From: CAZPRY01 sp964589175
Lineage (GTDB): Bacteria > Fidelibacterota > UBA2242
DNA: 64,000 bases
Direction: 5' to 3'
NCBI GenBank assembly: GCA_964589175.1
Contig: CAZPRY010000006.1
Coordinates: 1 to 64,000 of the forward strand
In this document: piece by piece, positions 53,234-63,343 of the stretch
How the letters are laid out: each line of letters opens with the position of its first letter
Numbering within the stretch: the stretch's first letter is position 1
Translations under genes and position numbers: made by a program
The notes under the pieces: generated by a model
The model's database searches: none
What the model was told of the DNA's origin: nothing
Seen by the model: only the letters and a program-made list of their open reading frames with translations

Positions 53234-55936
53234 CTATTTGATGAAAGTCATCGTCTTGGTCTGAACGAAATTAGCGGATCTGATCTGATAGAGATAGATA
53301 CCGGTGGCAACCTGACGCCCGTTATTGTCCAGGCCATTCCACATGATGGAATGCAGACCCGAAGCGAGCTTGGCATTGATCAGCGAAACGATCTCGCGAC
53401 CGGTAAGATCATAGACCGTCAGGCGGATGTTTTCGCTGACCGGCATCACGAAACTGATCGTGGTGCTCGGGTTGAACGGATTCGGGTAGTTCTGGTGCAG
53501 ACGATAGTCATCCGCCACAATACCATTTTCCGTTTCTACCGCCGAACCGATCATGTCCTTGAAGCGCAGGACCTTGCCTGCGTCAGTAAAGATATAACCG
53601 AAATCCTTATTCTTGAACACGCCTGAGACATAGTAGTCACCAGCCATGTCTACCGTAGGCGCGGCAATGGAACCCCAGGTAGCACCGAGATCGGTCGTAT
53701 AATAGGTGCCGATATCATCCATAGCTACAATAACGTCGGTGCCTACCAAACCCACAACACCATTTACGTAGGAAGAGGCTGAGGGATCGGGATTATCGGC
53801 CGACGACCAGGTCGCACCGCCGTCGGTTGTTTTAATGAGATAACCGCCGCGGGCAGCAATCAGCCCATTGTTATCATCGGTAAAGGCAATGGAACGCGGA
53901 TAATTGGGAATCACATCATTCGGAATTTGAAAACTTTCCCAGCTGACTCCGGCGTCATAGGAACGGAAAACAAAGGATGAATCATAATTCATATTGGTGG
54001 CCGAGCACCAGACGCTCTCGCCAACATTGCAGGCGCCCAGACCCCATGTATAATAAGCATAGGCTGCGCCCAGAAAATCGATTCCGGCAATTTCCGTCCA
54101 CGTTGCGCCCTTATCCGTGCTGCGAACGAAGTGCATATTGCCATCGGGTTCAAAATCCCCGAAAGCAACGGCTACATTTTCGTTTAGAACACGACACCCA
54201 TCGAACCAGCCCGCAGTGGATTCGCTTATATCGTAGGAATACACTTCGGTCCATGTAGCGCCGCCATCGGTTGTTCTGTAAATCTTTCCTTCGGCAGTAG
54301 CGACCACTGCGGTATTGGCGTCAAAGGCATCCATCTGGGCTGCACGTCCGGGAATGCCTGTTGCATTATGGGTAAACGTAGCGCCCCCATCAACGGACCG
54401 AAGGACATATACCTCATTTGAAACAAAGAGTCCTGAAGTATTACAGGAAATCCAAACCGTGTTATCATCTAATATCCGCCCTGGTTTAAAAAAGAACACA
54501 TCCGCCGATACACCGTCAAGAACGACTTCAGAAGCTACAACCAGTTCGCCGAACTCGACCGTCGCGCCGCCGTGATATTCGCCGGTGTAATCCAGCACAA
54601 TGATCGGGGCGGAATGCGCGGGATTAAAGAGATCGCCGCCATAGGAAGCACTGGTTGTATAGAGGACTTCCAGGGCCGGATCGTCATCGATGTTGGCGAT
54701 ATTCACGACACTCCAGATACCGGCAGCGGCATCCGGTGCATAAAGCGAATCAATGACCGATGTTTCATAATTTGCCGGATTGGTGATATCGCCGCCCTTA
54801 TAAGAAAAGCAGAATATAGCAGCATTCGGCGTAGAAGCACGCGATCCGTAAACGAAATCACAGTTACCGTCACCGTCGATATCGCCCATGGCGCCACCCC
54901 AGGGTCCACGCGCACCGTCCGGCCAATAAGCCGCCAGGTTAACCAGCTCGGTCTTCAGCAGCGTATCGCCGACTTCCTGCATCAGGTAGACGCCCTTCTT
55001 GGAATCATCGCCCCAGTCATAGACCGCGCCGACGATTTCCATGGTGCCGTCTTTGTCCAGATCGACTGCCATGGCCGATTGTACCGTGGAGCCGCCCGCG
55101 AATGGGCTCAGACCGACATAATCCCAGGAACTGCCGTTCCAGCTGATTTTGGTGATCTCGGTCTCCGAGAAAGTGTAAGCCCGGTTTTCGATAACCACGA
55201 CATCCCATTTGTTCTCCACTGTACTGGTCAGGCCCCAATCTTTACCGCTGGCTTCCAGGGTCCAGGTCTCGCTGCCGTCAGCGTTATCGGGAATATTATC
55301 GACGGAGCAGACACCGACGTAGTAACCGCTGGTGTTACCGGCACGTTCGGCGAAGACGATTTCGTCGGTCCCGTCGCTATCGATATCAACAATTTCCCAG
55401 TCCATCGGGCGCAGGTTAACGCCGTCGTCGTCCGCGATGGTCCAAGTGGAATTGGGATTGTAACCGCCGGCGCCGTCGGATACACCGAAGACATCGCCAC
55501 CGGCGTGTTCATACACGACGATACGATCGGGATTCGGGGAAACCGAAGTGCTGTTTACCGGCGCCCAGACCAGTTCCTGTTTGCCGTCTTTATCGAGATC
55601 GGCCAGGGAAAGGCAGGGCCAGGTGTTCTGGTAGAACGGCTCAATCTTGGCCGACCAGACCATTTGCCAGTCGCTGCCGTCGAATTCCAGCTTGTATATC
55701 CGCGGAATCACCTCGGAAACACCGTCATTCCAGTTATCGTTGACCAGGTAAATCTCCAGGTTCCCGTCGCCATCGACATCCACACCGGAGATCATACTGC
55801 CGACACCGCCGTTATTCAGATCCGCTTCCGGGATCGGAATTTCGATGCCTCTCGCAAAATCAAGTGCAAAAACGTTCGTTGCCGTCAAGGCAACAAAAAC
55901 AAGCACAGTTAAAACTGTAACAAAGCGCTTGGTCAT
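53234..55936 (-). CDS. secreted two-propeller protein with type A sorting domain
   Basis: A 900-aa exported protein. After a signal peptide (AFAL... near 25) it has about six Ca-binding FG-GAP/VCBS-like repeats (about 45-460) with the pattern D-x-D-x-D-G, for example DVDGDGNLEIYLVND and DLDKDGKQELVWAP. It then has about six Asp-box/BNR-like repeats (about 500-800) with (S/T)xDxGxTW, such as TTDGGATWTEV. The C-terminus is the type A sorting domain (about 825-900; HQNYPNPFNPSTTISF... YDLTGREIVSL ... GIYLYQIRS), which directs type IX secretion and surface attachment. Last of an operon with the PorV-like gene. Confidence 0.85.
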   Translation of the reverse strand: MTKRFVTVLTVLVFVALTATNVFALDFARGIEIPIPEADLNNGGVGSMISGVDVDGDGNLEIYLVNDNWNDGVSEVIPRIYKLEFDGSDWQMVWSAKIEPFYQNTWPCLSLADLDKDGKQELVWAPVNSTSVSPNPDRIVVYEHAGGDVFGVSDGAGGYNPNSTWTIADDDGVNLRPMDWEIVDIDSDGTDEIVFAERAGNTSGYYVGVCSVDNIPDNADGSETWTLEASGKDWGLTSTVENKWDVVVIENRAYTFSETEITKISWNGSSWDYVGLSPFAGGSTVQSAMAVDLDKDGTMEIVGAVYDWGDDSKKGVYLMQEVGDTLLKTELVNLAAYWPDGARGPWGGAMGDIDGDGNCDFVYGSRASTPNAAIFCFSYKGGDITNPANYETSVIDSLYAPDAAAGIWSVVNIANIDDDPALEVLYTTSASYGGDLFNPAHSAPIIVLDYTGEYHGGATVEFGELVVASEVVLDGVSADVFFFKPGRILDDNTVWISCNTSGLFVSNEVYVLRSVDGGATFTHNATGIPGRAAQMDAFDANTAVVATAEGKIYRTTDGGATWTEVYSYDISESTAGWFDGCRVLNENVAVAFGDFEPDGNMHFVRSTDKGATWTEIAGIDFLGAAYAYYTWGLGACNVGESVWCSATNMNYDSSFVFRSYDAGVSWESFQIPNDVIPNYPRSIAFTDDNNGLIAARGGYLIKTTDGGATWSSADNPDPSASSYVNGVVGLVGTDVIVAMDDIGTYYTTDLGATWGSIAAPTVDMAGDYYVSGVFKNKDFGYIFTDAGKVLRFKDMIGSAVETENGIVADDYRLHQNYPNPFNPSTTISFVMPVSENIRLTVYDLTGREIVSLINAKLASGLHSIMWNGLDNNGRQVATGIYLYQIRSANFVQTKTMTFIK

Positions 55937-55989
55937 ACATCCTCCTTTGTTAATTCACACGACTTCTTTTATTTGTCAAACCATCAGAA

Positions 55990-56991
55990 TTAAAAAGATA
56001 ATCCCAATGAGACACGATGAATACTGTTTAAAATCCCCATATCCGTGAACGAGTAATCGGCAAACAGACCCAGGTCGCCGGCCAGGCTCAGGTTGGCGCC
56101 GCCGCCGAATGAAAGGCCACCCTCATCGGCCGCCAGGCGGTAGCCGCCGCGCAGGAAAAACATATCCCTGAAACCGTACTCGAAGCCGAGGTTATACTGT
56201 TCCAGGTTGTTGTTGGGGTGGATCATATCCGCCGCCGCCGTCAAACGATGCAGCTCCGTTTCGAGGGCATTGATGCTGACGCCGAAGCGAAAATTGACCG
56301 GCAGCGAGTACGGATCGAAATTTTTCGGCAACGGCTCGGGCTGGGCGTTGAAGGACAGCGGATCGCTGTAATCGATATAGTTGCCGTCAAAACTGATATC
56401 CGGGCCGAAGTGCAGCACCGACATGGCGATTTTCATACCGTGAAACCCGGTGTTGTACTGGGTGCCCAGATCCAAGGCCCACGAGGTGTAGCCGTAATCC
56501 CAGTAGCCTTCGTGGACCATTTTTCCGGTAATACCTATGGCCACTCGATCCGTCAGGTAGCGGGCATAAGTCAATCCCAGCGAATAGTTGGAAATGGCGA
56601 AATATTCGCCGGTTCCCTCGGGCGCGGCAATGGTTGTGATTTCCATGTCGTCGGTCATCAGGTAGACCGAGCTCAGGGCAAAAGTGCCGATATTGCCCAC
56701 TTTGATCGCGGCCGAAACACCGCCGATCGAAATTCCGGCCGGCCAGGTGTTATAAGCCGTAAACAGGCTGCGCTGGGTGACATTCGCTAAACCGGCCGGG
56801 TTCCAGAATACGGAACCGGCATCATCGGTCATGGCCGTATAGGCCTCGCCCATGGCGGTCGCCCGGGCGCCCAGGCCGATTTCCAGGAACTGGGCCACAG
56901 CCGTACCGACCGGCGCAAATTCTTCTGCGTAGCTCCTGGGAAAGAAGGCCACGGCCAGGACTACGATCGTAAAACAAATTTTCTTATACAT
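55990..56991 (-). CDS. PorV/PorQ-family outer-membrane protein
   Basis: A 333-aa protein of the PorV/PorQ outer-membrane family. Recognisable: FLEIGLGARATAMGEAYTAM (about 34-53, the conserved N-terminal element) and AGSVFWNPAGLAN (about 57-69), with a beta-barrel body ending in LGLSF. PorV shuttles sorting-domain cargo to the attachment complex in the type IX system. It stands between a secreted protein and the sorting-domain protein. ATG at 56991 begins the signal peptide (ending RSYAEE); the longer frame from 57036 does not. A role as cargo shuttle here is inferred from the neighbourhood. Confidence 0.82.
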   Translation of the reverse strand: MYKKICFTIVVLAVAFFPRSYAEEFAPVGTAVAQFLEIGLGARATAMGEAYTAMTDDAGSVFWNPAGLANVTQRSLFTAYNTWPAGISIGGVSAAIKVGNIGTFALSSVYLMTDDMEITTIAAPEGTGEYFAISNYSLGLTYARYLTDRVAIGITGKMVHEGYWDYGYTSWALDLGTQYNTGFHGMKIAMSVLHFGPDISFDGNYIDYSDPLSFNAQPEPLPKNFDPYSLPVNFRFGVSINALETELHRLTAAADMIHPNNNLEQYNLGFEYGFRDMFFLRGGYRLAADEGGLSFGGGANLSLAGDLGLFADYSFTDMGILNSIHRVSLGLSF

Positions 56992-57019
56992 ATCTATCTC
57001 TTCCCTTTTGCTTTTCGTT

Positions 57020-59029
57020 TTACCTGACAATGACAAACTTACCCACCTTCTCTCCGAGTGAAGGAGAGGTCACGACAAACATGTAGATGCCCGGCGCGGC
57101 TTCCTGGTTGTTGCGCGTCATCAGATCCCACTCGGCCACGCTCGGACTGGAGATGTCGACTTCCTCGCCGACCACAACCGACTTATTGGCTGCGATCTCG
57201 GCGACATAGTCACCGTCCAGCGTAAAAATCTTGATCGTCGCATCACCCGGCAGGTTGGTAAACTGGATGCGGTGTTCCCAGGCAAAGCCATCGCTGGGGA
57301 CCGGATTATTCCAGGTTGCGCTGCCCAGATACGGATTGGGTACTACCTTGATCCGGTCGAGAGTGCTCGTTTCCTCGGGATTGGAAGGAGAAATTATTTT
57401 ATTGCTTTTCGGATCGCCGATCTGGCTCCAGGTCTGTCCCAGCGGAATCGGTTCAACGATGTTGTCGGTATAAGCCTGGACCGAATAGTGATAAACCAGA
57501 CCATTCATCACATCCGTATCGATGATCTGATAAGTATTCGCCGCGGGTCCGGCGGGCGGCGGCCATGAGGCGCTTCCCGTGGTATCGGTGTAAGTGGCCA
57601 TTACCTGCCAGTTGATGGAACCATCGGCTTTTTTAGTGCCTTTGGAAACCTTATAGAACTGGAAGAATTCATGATTCTCGGCCAGATCATCCCAGACAAT
57701 GCTGACTCCCTCGGTTACGCCGTTCTGAACATTTTCAGCTACGTTTACCGTCGGAACAATCGGCGCTTCCATGGCAATGACATAATCGTTGTCCACGATA
57801 AATTGCGCTACTTCCATGATCTGAACCAGTTTTACGAGGCTGTAGACTCCACCTCTCTCCGGATCGGAACCCACACCGAGCGCGGCCGTGATTTTAACCG
57901 AATCGCCGGCGGCCAGTTTGGCCAGCGGGCCGAAAGTCAGGATACCGCGGTAGTCGTTCGGGAAGGGAAGTCCCGTGCCCGGATTTATCAGCACGTCCTC
58001 GAATTCCGCCACACCGACCATCCTGTCCCAGGTTTCCTGATCGGTAGAGGGATCGTTATAGATATGGCAGACGTGGAAAGAACTCGGCGGCATATAGGGA
58101 TCTGTTTTGAGAACTCTGTACCCCAGGAAACCGGGGGTCTGCAATTGCCCGTCGGCCCCGGGATTGCCGAAATCGTCATCCACGCCGTTATCGGCGGGAT
58201 AGTTCGGGTTGTCGCCGTCGAACATAATGACCATGCTGCTGTCAGCCTGCTCCTCCGTGAGCCCGTGATCGTAGCCGGCCATCTGTGGAAAATATTCGAT
58301 CCAGTCCCAAGGCCGTCCGTTCGCCATGGTGTGATCGTCCACATTACAAAAGCGCGATTCGGCGTCCCAGGTTGGCAGTTTGGAAACATCGCCGTCCAAG
58401 CGCATCGTAAAGTAAAAATTATCGAGATCGCGGTCGGTGTCCGGGTAACCGTCTCCGTCCGTGTCGATGCCGACATTCTTGATGCTGTATTCATAGATGA
58501 TAAAATCACCGGCGTAGCTGGCGCTCCAGGCAAAGGTCCGTTCGGTTACCTCGAGGCCCAGCGGGAAATTGCCGCTGGCCAAGGGAGCCATCACGTCATA
58601 ATATTTCGTCCAGGTGTCTTCTTCGGAACGCGCCCCGGGCCCGGTGTTGATATGGACGGAGTCGATCGGAGCGTACTCATTGCTTTCCGGTTTGGTGCAG
58701 TGAAAGGTACCGTCCACGAATCCGGACAGCCACAGCGAAGCGCGATACAGGTAACTATTACCGGAACCGCCGGGATAATCACAGGAAGGCGTGCGCCCTT
58801 CATAAGCATCATCGCCCAGTTTGCCGGTATTCAGCACCCGGTTCCAGAGAGCCCCGATCTTATGGAACTTCCAGTTGTCCGGAACGACGGGGCCAACCAT
58901 CACCTGGTTACTCTTGGCAAGTTGAGCCCTGTTCGGCATGGCATCGGCCGCAAAAACAAGCATGCTTCCGAGCAGCCAGACGGCCAGGACGATGATTAGA
59001 AATTTCTGAATGTATTTGGAAGCGTTCAT
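57020..59029 (-). CDS. secreted protein with sorting-domain-like C-terminus
   Basis: A 669-aa exported protein. A signal peptide (about 1-28, ending VFAAD) precedes a long body with Ca-binding-like loops (GIDTDGDGYPDTDRDLDNF) and mixed domains. The final ~90 residues (RIQFTNLPGDATIKIFTLDGDYVAEI ... YMFVVTSPSLGEKVGKFVIVR) form a beta-sandwich of the sorting-domain kind but lack the NPFNP motif; the segment VVPNPYLGS stands in its place. It is 28 bases before the PorV-like gene. It may be a surface or lectin-like protein; the specific role is unknown. Confidence 0.65.
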   Translation of the reverse strand: MNASKYIQKFLIIVLAVWLLGSMLVFAADAMPNRAQLAKSNQVMVGPVVPDNWKFHKIGALWNRVLNTGKLGDDAYEGRTPSCDYPGGSGNSYLYRASLWLSGFVDGTFHCTKPESNEYAPIDSVHINTGPGARSEEDTWTKYYDVMAPLASGNFPLGLEVTERTFAWSASYAGDFIIYEYSIKNVGIDTDGDGYPDTDRDLDNFYFTMRLDGDVSKLPTWDAESRFCNVDDHTMANGRPWDWIEYFPQMAGYDHGLTEEQADSSMVIMFDGDNPNYPADNGVDDDFGNPGADGQLQTPGFLGYRVLKTDPYMPPSSFHVCHIYNDPSTDQETWDRMVGVAEFEDVLINPGTGLPFPNDYRGILTFGPLAKLAAGDSVKITAALGVGSDPERGGVYSLVKLVQIMEVAQFIVDNDYVIAMEAPIVPTVNVAENVQNGVTEGVSIVWDDLAENHEFFQFYKVSKGTKKADGSINWQVMATYTDTTGSASWPPPAGPAANTYQIIDTDVMNGLVYHYSVQAYTDNIVEPIPLGQTWSQIGDPKSNKIISPSNPEETSTLDRIKVVPNPYLGSATWNNPVPSDGFAWEHRIQFTNLPGDATIKIFTLDGDYVAEIAANKSVVVGEEVDISSPSVAEWDLMTRNNQEAAPGIYMFVVTSPSLGEKVGKFVIVR

Positions 59030-59064
59030 CTATATCCTCCGACTTGTATGCATTTCATTTCTCA

Positions 59065-61902
59065 TTAAAATTGGATCGCAACGCCGAAACGGAACTGGCG
59101 CTGCTCGCTGTAGACCTGAGGATTGCGGATAAAATCCCCGGTGATCCCGTCGCGTCTGACAACCGACGGATCGCCTTTGATCGTCGCGTCCTGGGAATCC
59201 CCGATTTCATAGAACTGGGTATTTCCGAGCCAATCTACGTTATCACGGTTGAACAGGTTGAAGATATCCAGGAAGAGGTCCAAAGTGACACCTGCAACGG
59301 ACAGCTGCCGGCTCAATCTCAGGTCGGTATTACTGGTCCAGGGCATCCGTTCGTCGTTGATCTTGCCGCTGCCGTAGGAGGTGTAGGGTAAACCGCTGCC
59401 GTACTTGAACTGGAGGTTGGCCCGCCAGTTGCGCAAAGCCTTGTTCAAAGTGCCCGGGGTGCGCATGGTGATATTGGCATTGACCGTATGGGTTTGATCG
59501 AAATCCATGATATTCAGGCGTTTTTCACTGGTGAACGCCCCGGCGCCGCTGCCCGAAGAGGAGCTGCGGCCCTTGGCAACCGAGAAGGTATAGTTGACCG
59601 AACCGCCCCAGTAATTGCCGACCCGCTTGGTCAGAATAAACTCCAAACCTTTGATATTGCCGTAATCCGCGTTGATGTAAATGTTGGTCTCCGTGTTGTT
59701 GACGGTGCGCAACACATATTTTTCCCAGTTCATCAAATTGGTCACGTCTTTGTAATAGCCGTTGACGCTGGCCTTGATATCGTTGGTGAACAGGTGCTCG
59801 ACACCGATCTCGTACGCCACGGTTTTTTCCGGATTCAGATCGGGATTGCCGACATAATTACCCGTTTTCGTGAGGGCCTGGAAGGTCAGGTTGCGATAGA
59901 GGAAATAACCGTCCGGCCGCTGGAAATAATGCCCGTAGGAGAAACGGATAATATCGCGATCGGTAATTGGATGGGAAACGGCGATTCGCGGGCTGAGCTG
60001 GCCCTTATACGTCGCCTTCTTCGGATTGTCCAGAATCGCCGCATCGTTTTCGTCGACGGATGTGAACGGGTAGCTATAATCTTCCGGATAATAGATCGCG
60101 TCGCCAAAACCGTTGGGATTGAAGTAATCGTAACGCAGGCCAACCAGCGCAATGATGCCTTTAAAATCCATTTTATCCTGGACATAGAAGCCCATATCCA
60201 ACATATCCTGGTTCCAGATATCCTTGCGGGTGGTGCCGTAGCCCAGCGTCCAGCTGATATTCTCGACATCGATTTCATGGTAGCTGAACTCCACGCCGCC
60301 CTTGACCATATGGTTGCTGTTAACCTGGCTGACCATATCGCCCTTAAGGGTTTTAGTCCAGGAAGACTGATCGCGGTAACCGGGATCGTCCCCGCGCACC
60401 CACCAGTAGCTGTTCACATCCTGCTCCCGGTAAATCGGATGCGGCCCGTCCAGTTCGGAATCCCAGACCAGGTCTTCGCTACGATTGCCGTCGCCGTCGC
60501 GGTCTTCGACATCGGGAGTCGCGTAGTGATAATTGGTAAAGAAAGATTGAAGCCGAAGCTCGTAATAGGTGCGCGGACTCAGCGAATGGGTCCAGATCAG
60601 GTAACCGGTATTGGTACTTTGTTTCTTGTTCCACAGGTAATCCTGCATCGGTCCGACATAAAAATTCTGCACGGTGCTGAAATTGTCTTCGCCGAATACG
60701 CCGGTGGAATCGGAGATCAGTCCCTGTTCGTAATTAGTGGAATAGGGATCGTCCACATAATTATAGTGATAGAGATTAGATCCGCCGGCCGTTTGAATCC
60801 GGTAATAATCATTTTCCTCGTATTCCGCACCGGCTCCGTACTTCGAAGCAGGGAAATAGAATTCATCCCATTCTTTGTTGGAATAGACGCCGCCGAAGGC
60901 CAGTTTGGCTTTCGGGCTTATCTGGCAGGTAAGTTTGCCCTGCAGGGATTGCTTGGCCAGATTTTCGTTCAGAAAATTGCCCTGGCTGCGGTCGGTAATC
61001 TCACCGGAGATTGAAAAATTGACCAGATCCGGTTTGCCCAATAAGAAGCTGCTGATCGGGCCGGGACCGCTCAGGCTGAACTGGTAGATATTCTCCAGTT
61101 TATGCTGGTAAGTCGTGTTGAACCATTTGTCGCGCTCTTCCATCATAATGTCATTCATGGCCGAGCCGAAATTGGAGGAAATCACCTTGACCTGGCCGGA
61201 ATAACGAGCCGTACCCTCTTTCATGGCCAGGTTGAGAATACCGGACTGTACATTGCCGTATTCGGCGCTGAATCCACCCAGAGTGACCTCCATCTCCTGA
61301 ATGCCGTTCTCCGGGATGTCGGCTGTGAATCCGCCTAGGCTGCCTGAGTACTCACCGGCAGGGTCGCGCACCGGCATACCGTCGATCAGCACCAGCACTT
61401 CACCGGTTCGGCCGCCGCGAAAATGGCTGCCCACGACGCCGGCCTGGTTGCGTGCTATGGACTGAAAATCATCCACGGGCTGCAGGGCGATATCGTCCGA
61501 ACTGACCGTATGACGGGACGTAAATTCATCCCGTCTCAAAAGCGGCCGCTGGGCTGTCACAGTCACGGATTCGCCCGCTTCGAGCACCTCCGTTGACAGC
61601 TTGAAATCGATCCTGGTGCTCAGATCAATGGAAACCCGTACGCGCTGCACGGTGATATCCTTGTACCCGATCATGGATGCCTTGACATCGTAGATTCCGG
61701 CGGGCATATTCAGAATAACGTAATAACCGTCGTTATCCGTGGCTGCTCCCATCGACGTTCCTTCAATGAGCACGTTCACGCCTGCCAGCGCCAGATCGTT
61801 CTGTGCATCGCGAACCACACCCTCAATCTTTCCGCTAACCCCTGCGAAAAGGCTCATCGTGAACAGCATCACGACAAGTGAAAGCATAAGACTTTTACGC
61901 AT
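59065..61902 (-). CDS. TonB-dependent receptor with carboxypeptidase-regulatory-like domain
   Basis: A 945-aa outer-membrane receptor. A signal peptide is followed by a carboxypeptidase-regulatory-like beta-sandwich (about 22-110; GKIEGVVRDAQNDLALAGVNV), the plug (about 115-240; VTVTAQRPLLRRDEF, VLVLIDGMPVRDP) and a barrel ending in Phe (FRFGVAIQF). It imports a large or scarce substrate with TonB energy, or secretes with a type IX partner. No TonB, ExbB or ExbD gene is nearby. First gene of the leftward operon; ATG at 61902 has GGGAGG six to eight bases upstream. Confidence 0.9.
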   Translation of the reverse strand: MRKSLMLSLVVMLFTMSLFAGVSGKIEGVVRDAQNDLALAGVNVLIEGTSMGAATDNDGYYVILNMPAGIYDVKASMIGYKDITVQRVRVSIDLSTRIDFKLSTEVLEAGESVTVTAQRPLLRRDEFTSRHTVSSDDIALQPVDDFQSIARNQAGVVGSHFRGGRTGEVLVLIDGMPVRDPAGEYSGSLGGFTADIPENGIQEMEVTLGGFSAEYGNVQSGILNLAMKEGTARYSGQVKVISSNFGSAMNDIMMEERDKWFNTTYQHKLENIYQFSLSGPGPISSFLLGKPDLVNFSISGEITDRSQGNFLNENLAKQSLQGKLTCQISPKAKLAFGGVYSNKEWDEFYFPASKYGAGAEYEENDYYRIQTAGGSNLYHYNYVDDPYSTNYEQGLISDSTGVFGEDNFSTVQNFYVGPMQDYLWNKKQSTNTGYLIWTHSLSPRTYYELRLQSFFTNYHYATPDVEDRDGDGNRSEDLVWDSELDGPHPIYREQDVNSYWWVRGDDPGYRDQSSWTKTLKGDMVSQVNSNHMVKGGVEFSYHEIDVENISWTLGYGTTRKDIWNQDMLDMGFYVQDKMDFKGIIALVGLRYDYFNPNGFGDAIYYPEDYSYPFTSVDENDAAILDNPKKATYKGQLSPRIAVSHPITDRDIIRFSYGHYFQRPDGYFLYRNLTFQALTKTGNYVGNPDLNPEKTVAYEIGVEHLFTNDIKASVNGYYKDVTNLMNWEKYVLRTVNNTETNIYINADYGNIKGLEFILTKRVGNYWGGSVNYTFSVAKGRSSSSGSGAGAFTSEKRLNIMDFDQTHTVNANITMRTPGTLNKALRNWRANLQFKYGSGLPYTSYGSGKINDERMPWTSNTDLRLSRQLSVAGVTLDLFLDIFNLFNRDNVDWLGNTQFYEIGDSQDATIKGDPSVVRRDGITGDFIRNPQVYSEQRQFRFGVAIQF

Positions 61903-62094
61903 TGAAATCCTCCCTTATAAACCACATGCTAACACATCATGACTTTTAAAAATAAATTTATTCAAGCTTGCCCGAAATTCGTCTTTGCCCGATACGCCGT
62001 AAACCTTCTTCAAATTTATCCAAATCCGCTACGAAAACAACACTAAAAATTTCGCGATTATTTTCGTACCGCAACAATTGACAAATAAATTCCC

Positions 62095-62709
62095 TCATCC
62101 GAATACCACCCGGCAGATAAACACAGCCATCAGCATCCCCACCAGATCCCCGAGCAGGCCCGAAGAGATCGCATGACGCGTCTTGCGCACACCTACCGAT
62201 CCGAAGTAGACCGCAATGACATAAAAAGTGGTCTCCGTGCTCCCGAACATCGTGGAAGCCAGCCGCCCGATAAACGAATCGGGGCCATGCACTTTCATCA
62301 ACTCGGTCACAATCCCCAGCGAACCGCTGCCGGAGAGCGGACGCATCAGGGCAACCGGCAGGGTTTCGGCCGGCATCCCGATCAGGTTCGTCAGCGGCGA
62401 TAAGATTTTAACCAGGTACCCCATCGCGCCGCTGGCCCGGAACATACCGATAGCCACCAAAATCGCCACCAGATAAGGGATGATTTTGACGGCAACCTCG
62501 AATCCCTCCTTGGCACCCTCGATGAAGGTTTCATAGACTTTGACCTTCTTGATGAAGCCGAGGATCGGAATCGTTAAAAGCAGAAAAGGGACCGCATAAT
62601 TCGAAAAACCTTTCATTATCATTACAAAAAGCGATTCCTGGACGGCGGGATTTTGGACGACCTGCGCCAGGGTGTCGACGGCGGCGGTGCTCGTCAGCGA
62701 ATCAAGCAT
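62095..62709 (-). CDS. spmB: spore maturation protein B-like membrane protein
   Basis: A 204-aa membrane protein of the nucleoside-recognition (Gate) family, similar to SpmB of Bacillus. About six helices; GFSNYAVPFLLLTIPILGFIKK and STMFGSTETTFYVIAVYFGSVGVRK are characteristic. ATG 62709 with GGAGGTGG directly upstream; the frame to 62799 is an extension over the spmA gene. It overlaps spmA by eight bases. SpmAB in non-spore-formers is thought to have a wider transport role. No other sporulation genes are seen. Confidence 0.88.
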   Translation of the reverse strand: MLDSLTSTAAVDTLAQVVQNPAVQESLFVMIMKGFSNYAVPFLLLTIPILGFIKKVKVYETFIEGAKEGFEVAVKIIPYLVAILVAIGMFRASGAMGYLVKILSPLTNLIGMPAETLPVALMRPLSGSGSLGIVTELMKVHGPDSFIGRLASTMFGSTETTFYVIAVYFGSVGVRKTRHAISSGLLGDLVGMLMAVFICRVVFG

Positions 62710-63343
62710 TTTCCACCTCCTGATCCTGCGGGGCGTCCGGTAGTAAATCCGGATTGGAACGGCGGTTTTTGGGCAACCGCTGCAACAGTTTGGCGGCAAT
62801 CACCGCCGTGATACAGGCGCAGGTGGACGCAACGATCCCGGTGCTGATGATTTCGAAGGGATTCGCCGATCCCAATTCCACACGCACCGCAATGACGGTC
62901 ATCGGTATGAAGGTAATGCTGGCGGTATTGAGCGCCAGAAAAACGACCATCGAATTGGTGGCTGTATCTTTGACTTTGTTCAGGCTCTGCAACTCCTTCA
63001 TGGCCTTCAATCCCAGCGGCGTCGAAGCATTCCCCAATCCCAGCCAGTTGGCGATGATATTCATGAGCATCGTGCCGATCGCGGGATGATCGGGTGGAAT
63101 GTCCGGGAAAAGCCATTTGGCGATTGGCCGGATCAGGCGCGAAAGAATTCGGATGATGCCGCCCTCTTCGGCGATTTTCATGATACCCAGCCACAGGGCC
63201 ATAATTCCGATCAATCCGAGTGCAATTTCCACGGCCATCGCGGCATAGGCGACCGCCGCATCCGTCACCGCCGCCAGGTTCCCCGTCAGGGCGCCCACCA
63301 CGATGGAGATTACCATTAGTCCGAGCCAGATATAGTTTAGCAT
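62702..63343 (-). CDS. spmA: spore maturation protein A-like membrane protein
   Basis: A 213-aa membrane protein of the same family, similar to SpmA, with LNYIWLGLMVISIV at the start and GLGNASTPLGLKAMKELQSLN in the middle (Gate domain, NxxTP-like). It is translationally linked to spmB. In Bacillus the pair is needed for spore-core dehydration; here, in a Gram-negative lineage, the function is open. ATG 63343 with AGGAGA upstream. The 346 bases before the RlmN gene (63344-63689) have no recognised gene. Confidence 0.88.
   Translation of the reverse strand: MLNYIWLGLMVISIVVGALTGNLAAVTDAAVAYAAMAVEIALGLIGIMALWLGIMKIAEEGGIIRILSRLIRPIAKWLFPDIPPDHPAIGTMLMNIIANWLGLGNASTPLGLKAMKELQSLNKVKDTATNSMVVFLALNTASITFIPMTVIAVRVELGSANPFEIISTGIVASTCACITAVIAAKLLQRLPKNRRSNPDLLPDAPQDQEVENA

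Noticed and set aside
54572..61014. Long rightward frames over the secretion operon
   Set aside because: Antisense shadows of intact leftward genes with signal peptides, repeats and a sorting domain; low-complexity Ile/Val/Gly-rich composition.
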